Shown here in pieces: positions 49,901-59,200 of a DNA stretch of 64,000 nucleotides (its first letter is position 1; every line of letters starts with the position of its first letter). Source of the DNA: Heliocidaris tuberculata (lineage: Eukaryota > Echinodermata > Echinoidea > Camarodonta > Echinometridae). The translations under genes were made by a program, and so were the position numbers. The stretch covers positions 30,931,409-30,995,408 of the forward strand of contig CM046846.1 of assembly GCA_025618425.1 (NCBI GenBank). The letters run 5' to 3'. The notes under the pieces are model-generated. The model saw only the letters and a program-made list of their open reading frames with translations. It was not told the DNA's origin and did not search any database.

Positions 49901-52900
49901 CATGTTCTGCCCCAGCAAGAACCCTACGGACAACCAAAGATTAGGAGTTCATATCAAGAGCACATGAATACAAAACTTCTCAGATCAAGAGGTTAGCGAT
50001 ATACTTCCAAGATTAACATACTTGATTCAAGCATTGAAATGTAGATTTTTTTTGGCAGTCATGTGGTTCAAATACTTGACTGGAGATATGAAGGTCATAG
50101 GTTCAATCCCTGGCATAGCACTTACATCCTCAAGCAAAGCATTTAATCTATATTTAATAACATAATCCAAGTATTAAAATGTAGATTTGTTTTAGTCATC
50201 AAGTGGTTCAAATACTTGACTGGAGATATGAAGGTCATAGGTTCAGTCCCTGGCATAGCAGTTACATCCTCAAGCAAAGTGTTTTATATATATTTAACAA
50301 CAAAATTGATCCAAGTACTTAAATGTAGATTTGTTTTAGTCATCAAGAGGTTCAAATACTTGACTGGATATGTGAAGGTTATAATAGGTTCAGTCCCTGG
50401 CATAGCACTTACATCCTCAAGCAAGGCATTTTTATCTACATTGCTTCTCCACACCACTAAGGTTTACATGTATGTTGGGTACCCTATAGAATACAAACAT
50501 TATTTGTGTTTAATAGTCATAGCCTACAAAGCAATATCCTGTAGAGGGCGACAGACTGGAATTCTCTCTTGTGGATCTGGAGTAGAGAGAGAGGGTGTAC
50601 TGTATGTGTTGAACACCAGACAAATGCTTTGAGCAGGGTCATATAGAGTTCATGTACGTATGTAAAGTGCTTATCAATTAAGCACTATACAAATGTATCA
50701 TTATTAAATGTATCATTATTAAATGTATCATTATTAAATGTCTTTCTTATAAAGTTTGGCAGGTAAAGTTTACTGTTTACCCACCTACTTTGTTTGCTAT
50801 TGAAATATACGTGAGATTTTACCATTCTGCATTGTACATGTGATAGGAAATGGTGGATAGAAAATGAATACCAGTGCAAGTATGTGACTGGCACTAAAAG
50901 TCATCACAAGACTCCTATCTGCTTTCCATTTGACTATTTTTATCTTTCGTTTTGTTTTTAGAGTTTTGTGGGAGCCCTCATTACAGAGAATTTGCCCTTC
51001 ATCATAGGAAATAATGCTGCAAAAAAATAATCCTGAAAGGAAGCAATTCTGATGTGGTCATACATGTACAACCAAAACCTCAGATAATAAGTTCAATACT
51101 TTGTAAAAAAAAAAAAAAAAACCTCTGTTTTCCAAAGTCATTAGTCAGTGTTTTGGTCATAATAACACTATGCAGTAGAGGAATACTAGAATAAGAATTC
51201 CTTTGCATGACATATTAGAGCACCACAGATTGAAAATTTGCAACATCGCTTCATTTCACTAAATGTGTCACTAAATTCAACATAAGAAAAGCATGAATAT
51301 TTCAAGTTCTGAGAAAAGAGAATTTGGAAAAAAAAAATAGATGAATGTGACAGTGTCTCAAACTACTCCACCTATACTCAATTAATGATCCTATGACCTT
51401 TGACATCTGACCTCAGGAACCAAAACTACACTCATTTCATATTGTTTTCATGCTTCAAGAGCTAAGTTTGGTTAGAACCTGTTCAAAGGTTCTCAAGTTA
51501 TCATTTTATCACCAATCTTGGTCAATATTTTACTATTTCATTTTCTAAATAAAAGGATAAAATAACGATGTACAGAAGTTATACCGACAACAGATCTTAT
51601 GTCTAGATGTACATGTGGGCAAAGAATCTGCTAGCTGTGCATCCGCTAGCACCGAGCTGCCAAGCGCACATGATGACTTACATGTAAGTACATGAAGCTC
51701 ATGCCAAATCCAAATGCTGGCCACATTGTCACATGATACATACTTAGTTTGGTTTGAAGGCTTGAATCTTGAGAAGGCTCTCTTGAATTTGCTAGGAGAC
51801 GACTGTCCATCATCAAAGACCAGGTCATCCAGAAGCATCTTATCCCACGTGAAGGATTTTCTCTCCGATGATTCAAACCTAGAAAGTAAGCCAAAGATTT
51901 TAACCATATAATTTGCTGTACATGTATCTCTCCTAAATACTACTTTCATCATATAAATCCAAAGAAGAGGCACATACCACTGCCCCATCTTATAAAGAAT
52001 TGCGATTGACAGCAACTTATTTTGAGACTGATATCAATCGCAAATCTGTACATAAGAGATAGCAGACTGTAAAATGAAGATTGATTTTCATCAATCGCAA
52101 CTCTTTAAAAGAGAGGACCCTGAAGTTTATGAAACATTTATGACAAAGTGATTGCAAAAATGGCATCTTATGGTGATCATAAAATTGGCAGTGACAATCA
52201 TCTTCATTGTGCAAGTAAACATCAGAGGAAGGTACTGAATTAGACAATGAAACTGTCACAGGTAAAATGGTAAATACCTTGTTAATTACTAATGCTTTAA
52301 ACCATCCTGATAAATTTGTTCAAAATCTACATCCAAAGAAGTGACTTTAGTTTTGATACCTTTACACAAACAAATTCTCAAAATGAAATTACCCGGTAAT
52401 TCTTTGTTATTCTTGATGTTGTTGTTGCTCTGATGCAAAAACAACCCCATATATTTTGAATGGTGATATACCCTAAGGGAAAAAGTGGAATATTTCATTA
52501 AAAGATAAATTTGTATTGATCTAGTATCATGGCCATTCATATGCACTTTCTGCACTTACAAAATGTATAGTTAGAAAATATCATTTTTCCTCTTTATGCA
52601 CTACTGACAGTCATCTTGTATTTCTCCCATCATTTCAGGGTATGTGCAATTCAAGTCAAAGAGAGATATTTATGCTTACAAGAATATTGAAGTGTCATTC
52701 AGTCAGTTTATTCACACTGCCTAAAGTGCATTCACATTGTGATTGTGAACATGTACTTTTAGACACAATGGAATCATTCAGAATCATGATCATATTGTAC
52801 CAACATGTACATGTTATGTATTGTTGAATTTATTTTCTCTATAAAAAAAAAAAAAAAAAAAATATCAGCAAAAGGTTTGCAATAGAAGGTTGTAGATCAT

Positions 52901-55900
52901 GTGCCACGGGCAGCCAGCTGTGGATGACAGTGTTGGAAGAAAAAAAAAAGAACTAAAAAAAATAACTAAAGTGCATTCACATTGTGATTGTGAACATGTA
53001 CTTTTAGACACAATGGAATCATGATCATATTGTACCAATGAAAGATACATGTAAATGTATTGTTGAATTTATTTTCTCTATAAAAAAAAAAGAAAAAAAT
53101 ATCAGCAAAAGGTTTGCAATAGAAGTTTGTACATGTAGATCATGTGCCATGGGCAGCCAGCCGTGGACGAGAGTGGTGGAAGAAAAACAAGATGAATGCG
53201 ACTGCATCTCCTACATGTATATATGCCTCTGCCTAAATTCAGTGATGGCTCAAACTGTTCTTGAAATCTTGTGATAACCAGAATAAAAAGCCTCTTATTA
53301 CATGTTAATTGACCTCTTTGACATTTGACCTTACACCTTTTAACCCCAAAGTCTGATCACTTTATCTCCTCCTAGTCATGAATAGAAAATAGTTGAGATA
53401 TGTTAATAGATCCTCATCATATTAGCACTAAGTTTGAAGTTCATACCTCAAATGGTTCTTGAGTTATCGCGGAATGAGGCTTACACCTGAAATTTCAGAA
53501 ATTGGCTTCTGTGACCTTGACCTTTGACCTACACACTCCAAAATCTAATCAGGTCATCTTCCTATGGTGATACATACTAGCACTACGTTTGAAGTTCATA
53601 CCCCAAATGGTTCTTGAGTTATAGCTAGAACGAGGCCGACACCTGAAATTTCATAAATTGGCCTCCTAGACCTTGACCTTTGACCTACATACCCCAAAAT
53701 CTAATCAGATCGTCTTCCTATGGTGATACATACTGGCACGAAGTTTGAAGATCATACCTCAAATGGTTCTTGAGTTAATGCTACATGTAGAACGAGCCTA
53801 ACACCTGAAATTTCAGAAAAATTGGCCTCTGTGACCTTGACCTTTGACCTACATACCCCAAAATCTAATCAGATCATCTTCCTATGGTGATACATACTAA
53901 CACCAAGTTTGAAATTCATAACTTATGTGGTTCTTGAGTTATCAATCGAAGAAGAAAGTGGGACGGACGGACAGATGGACAGACGGACAACCCGAAAACA
54001 TAATGCCTCTGGCACCACCTTCGGTGGGCGGAGGCATAAAAAAAAGAACTATATATAGATGTTTTTCTTTCCAAAACAGGAAATACATTTTATTTCCAAT
54101 ATAGCTCTAAACATAAAGCATGATGCATCAAAATTCAACACTTGAAAGTAAATTTACAGTATGAATATTTGAAAACTTAGTGGCACAGAAGGGTTAAATA
54201 TTCCGACAGCAAAGAGTTAAAGGGTACCAATCACCAAAAAATATTTTGCTCTGTATGTTAGAGGTTCCATGTCGTTATATAACATGGACTCCAAATATTA
54301 CTTCTATAAAGAGATATTGCAAGTTTAATTATACTCTCTGTAAGCATAAAAGCGACTCGTCAGTAGACTACTAGACGCACCTACATGTATACGCGCTGGC
54401 CAAAATAAGGGTCTGAGCGGAACCCAACACGGAGTTCAATCAATCATAATTATAATCATAATCATAATGGATTCATACCTGCACACTGTAAATCTAAGTT
54501 ATAGATAAGATTTTTGCAAACAGACATATATTTTTAATTCCTATTCTATGGGCAAATGTACATGTGTACATGGACATTTAGTTTCCTCTCAGAGCAGAAC
54601 AATATATGTAGTTAACTGCCTATATTTATAGGGACAATTGATACAAATTTATCTCATTGTAAAGTTTACTGCCCCATTTGTTTTGATCACTTTGACACAT
54701 GTTTTATCGGTTTATCTGACCAGTTCAAGGATTTTCCAAGGAGTTTGTAACTTGTGTTCTTATTTTTACATTCTAACATTGGAGAGAAAAGGGCCAACTG
54801 TTGAGCAATACAAACAGGGAAGCTGGTAAGCTTATAATCCAATGTTTGGTATGTTAAAAACAACTTCATGGACATCTGTGAGCATAATGCAAAGTTATTA
54901 TGTTATCCATCATGTTTTGATAACACAAAGTCATGGACTATCATAAAGTAAATACCATAAAATATCTGATGTACATGTAGGATTATACCTGTACATGTAA
55001 TTTATATCATTATTCATAAAAAAAAATCACATTTAATATCTTATTTATTTATTTATTTATTTAAAATGGTTTATAGATCAAAAAACATTCGCGGCTTGTG
55101 GGCCGAATTGCAGATTTTTTACAAAATATAACTCAACATTAATCATATAATAGGCACATAATATGATAAATAAGATAGAATATACATACACAACTTTGTA
55201 ACATGACAATAGCAAAATTCAACAATGCATAAAGAATCATTTATAAATTCACCCCACTGGGAGAAGGAGAATCTGAAGAGTAGTAAAGAAGAAAAGAAAA
55301 AGAGAAAGAATGCGGACAATAGAGAAAGGAAGAGAGAGAGAAAAAACAAAGAAGAGCAAAAGAGGGACAAAAAAGGAAAGAGAGCCAGAGAGAGGCAGAG
55401 GGACAGGGGAGGCCAAAGAGAGAGAGAGTGAGAGAGAAAAGGGGGAAAATGTCAGCAAGAGACAGCGAGAGAGAGAAAGGAGGAAAGAAAGGAAAAAAGA
55501 GGAAGAAGAAAAGAGAAGAGAGGGTAGTAGGAGAGATAAAAATTAATGGCCGGAGCAGATGTGAGGAAATGAAAAAGGTGAAGGAAAAAGAGAGAAGTAG
55601 GGGAATTTAAAAAATGATTGTACTTATTGTCATGGTAACGTTTATGTGGAAAAGGGTTCCTGGTGTATATATGAACATAGACAAACGCATTATTGACATA
55701 ATTCATACATACACCATATTTTCCATATAGCATAAAAATAAAACACAATAACAAAATATTTAAATCACATCAGCAACAGTACCATCGTCTGGTGACAATT
55801 TCGGCAAATGTGAGATTTTTGTAGATATGACTAACGATGCATAAAGGATCATTGTTGTAAATGCACCCCACAGTGAAAAAAAAACCAAAAACGACAACAG

Positions 55901-56217
55901 AAGAGAGGGAAAGGGAGAGAGAAAGAAGGAGGGTGGGAGAGAAGGAGAAAGAGAAGAGTAAGAAAGAGAAAGAAAGATTTAAAAAGTCTGAAGAGGGAAA
56001 GAGAAAATGAAAGCTAAAGAGAGAAAAAAGGAAATAGATAAGAGACAAGAGAAACGGAAAGTCAAAAAAGGAAGAGATTATAGTATTGCAAGATAAAGGG
56101 AAGTGGTAGAGAGGAAAGAGAGAGAAGAGAGAGAGAAAAGGGGGGGATTAAAAAACTGATAGCACCGATTGTCATGGTATAGCGTCAATGTATATAAAAT
56201 GAACCAGCAATGTTTTG

Positions 56218-56289
<72 letters not shown>

Positions 56290-59200
56290 GAGTGTGGACA
56301 AACGCATTGTTGACATAGATATACTGCACTTACCATACATCAATAAAAGCTAATGACGATAAATATATTAAAATATCTCAATAGCAATATGTTGCAACAA
56401 TTTTCAATTTTCAACAATTTCCAACATTTAGAGATTGTAAAATATCGCAAAAGTTAGCATCAATAAGAATGCATAAGTTCGTCTTACAACAGGGGGAGGA
56501 AAAGAAAGAGAATCAGAGATATGAAGAGAAGAAAAGAAAGCTAGAGAAAGAAGAACGGATAAAAAAAGGAAGCAAGAGGGGGATAGAGAGAGAGATAGAA
56601 TGTAAAAAGAAGGGAAAGAGCTGTAGAAACAAAAAGGAATAGCAAGTAAGGAAAATTGACATAGAAAGCGAGAGAGAGAGAGAGAATTAGAGGAATCAAG
56701 CAAGATTGCACTCAGATACTAGTACATTATGCAATATTATTGGCATTTAACAATCGAACTAAGTAAGGCAAAGGACTATTCCTATACCGTGTCGTTTTAC
56801 ATGACACTTCAGTGAATTTACTTTTGTTTCTCAGATTTCTAGAATGAGAGTTACCACGCATTTGGGGCAGCCAGTGTTATATGCCTGCAAAAAATAAAAT
56901 CATCACTAAAATCATGGCTTAACAACTATTTTTTCTCATGAGTGTCACGAGATTGTCAATATTTATTTCCTCCTTGTTAATTAACTTGAAATTCTTTCTT
57001 TAGGTTCGCGACGCTAACGAGCTGTCTTTAAAATGGTCTCACAGAGCATGTAAAGATCTCAAGTGTTTGAAATGTTTTTCTTGCTTACTCATTTGTTGAT
57101 TTGTATACTCATTGAAATTTACACCTGCAAGCAATCAATGCGTGCCTTGCATGAAGACTGCGTGCAAGCACCGGAGTGCAATCAAGCAGTGAGAGAGTGT
57201 TGCTAGGAAACAATAATAAGTTAGAGAAAAGTGAAAGCGTGATTGGTTGGTATTGTGGGTGTGGTGTAAGATAGAGGTTTATTTCGTGAGGAAGCGAAAG
57301 AGAGAAGAGAGAGGATATCAGGAACCGTTTGAGAGAGGTTCACCGTGAGGGTCCGAGACGAGAGTGTCTGTCAAGAGAGGTGTTAGAGGCCAGGGATCCC
57401 CGATGCTTTGTCAGGTTCATTTTTAGGGGAAGATTTGATTTGTAGAATCACACTATCAGGCCGTGATACAGAACGCTGAGGCGACACCACAGTCTAGACC
57501 GGACCAGGAACAAGTTAAGGAAGACATAGACATAGACAGAGTATCCTACCCTGGATGTATCCTACCCTTGGGAATTTGTACTTGATGCACCAGCAGCACC
57601 CTTAGTAATTGACGCATCTATGCTAGTGCCAGTAGAGGTATCCGTGTACCAGCCCAGTGGTACAGTTCTCCATCTCGTAATCCAGAAAGACTCTGACGCA
57701 TCGAACTACACGAATCTATTCATCGCAACTACTGACATCGAAGTTAAACCACGCAGCTGTAATCTCCATATTAAAGACGATCATAACGCAATCACGAACT
57801 CATACTCACCTCCAAGTAATGTGCTGAACCCTCATAGTTTATTAAACCCTTATAACTCTTGTAAACGGGAGGTATTGACTATTTAATTTATTATTTTCAT
57901 GTAATTACTGCTTGATATACAAGGTATATTTATTTATTTGGCAAATCTTGATGTAAATAATTAATCTAATAAATAATCATTGATAATTTATTATTTTGAA
58001 ACCAACAATTGTTGCATTGTAGTAGTAATTTTTTTGGTCGTCTGCATTTTATTATTCAGAGCAATTTCTAGTGACAATGAGATTGTCCGAAGTTTACACC
58101 AGACCCCTGATTGCATTTATTTTACCATTTTGGGAGGGTCTGGTGTACCGGACCCCTAGTGCTGAGCTGTGCTATATTAATATTGAAATAATACCTTGGT
58201 ATTGTTTTAACCCTTGGGATACTGGGGTTAGGCAATAGACTAATAGAGATGAGTGCAATTTACAAGAAAGATGTATTGAGTGGGTTAAAGACTGCATCAA
58301 GTATCATTTACTGTAGGGGTGTAAACAAGAACATGCTGTTGCTGTTCATTATTAAAAACCACAGCATGAATCTCAGAACACTGCCGGTATGCTTCGACCA
58401 ATGTCAAAGTTTACATTTATGAAAATAAGATAAAATCACATCTACAAATGTAGATCAGGCATCGCATGTCTGAAGTATAAGGGGCATGCCACTCTGGCCA
58501 GCAAGCAGGGCACACGGCACACAGTATGTAAATCAATACAAACTGATAGTGAAAAGAGCAGTGCCAAATTTCTTGTTACTGGAGACCTGTTATCTTTAGC
58601 CCAAGTTTTCAGGGTACCCCACTCATTCAGGGGGGTGTTTCACAAAGAGTTAAGTTTGACTTAAAGTCATGCCTAAGTGCCAATATGCATACAGTATTAA
58701 ACGCGTAATCTCATTGGTAGATTACCCAATAGCGTGCATCTCATGAGCATGATCTGACCAATGCGGTGATGTGTCATATTATACTGCACACAACAAGGAA
58801 TTGAAGAGCAACTTTAAGTCAAACTTAACTCTTTGTGAAACACCCCCCAGATCACTATTAGCTCAAGCCAATTCGCAGTGAATGAAATGGCAGGCATTTT
58901 TTGTACTTGGGATAGTGGCTCAAGCTACAATCTCACAAAAGCTACATGCATGACTGACTACTGTAAAATCAGAAATTTTCGCATGCATGAAATTTTTGCG
59001 AATTTCGCGAGAGGTCAAGATTCGCGAAAGTTTCAAGCCACGAATTAATCAAATCACGATTGAAACAACGTAAAATTACTGCAATTCGTGAAAGTTCCTT
59101 GCTGCAAAATTGGCTGTCATTAACAATTCGTGATAATTTCTGATTTTACAGTAGCAGGGTGGTCCACAAACAAAAATTCAAACATGTAAAATTGCAACTG

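Noticed and set aside
50053..50120. Possible functional tRNA gene
   Set aside because: The B box is good, but no full cloverleaf or anticodon stem can be drawn and the segment is tandemly repeated as a SINE head.
50216..50632. 138-residue plus-strand ORF
   Set aside because: It runs through the tandem SINE heads and tail; not a host gene.
55225..56703. Lys/Arg/Glu-rich plus frames and Ser/Phe/Leu minus frames
   Set aside because: Products of the long purine tracts; composition follows the repeat.
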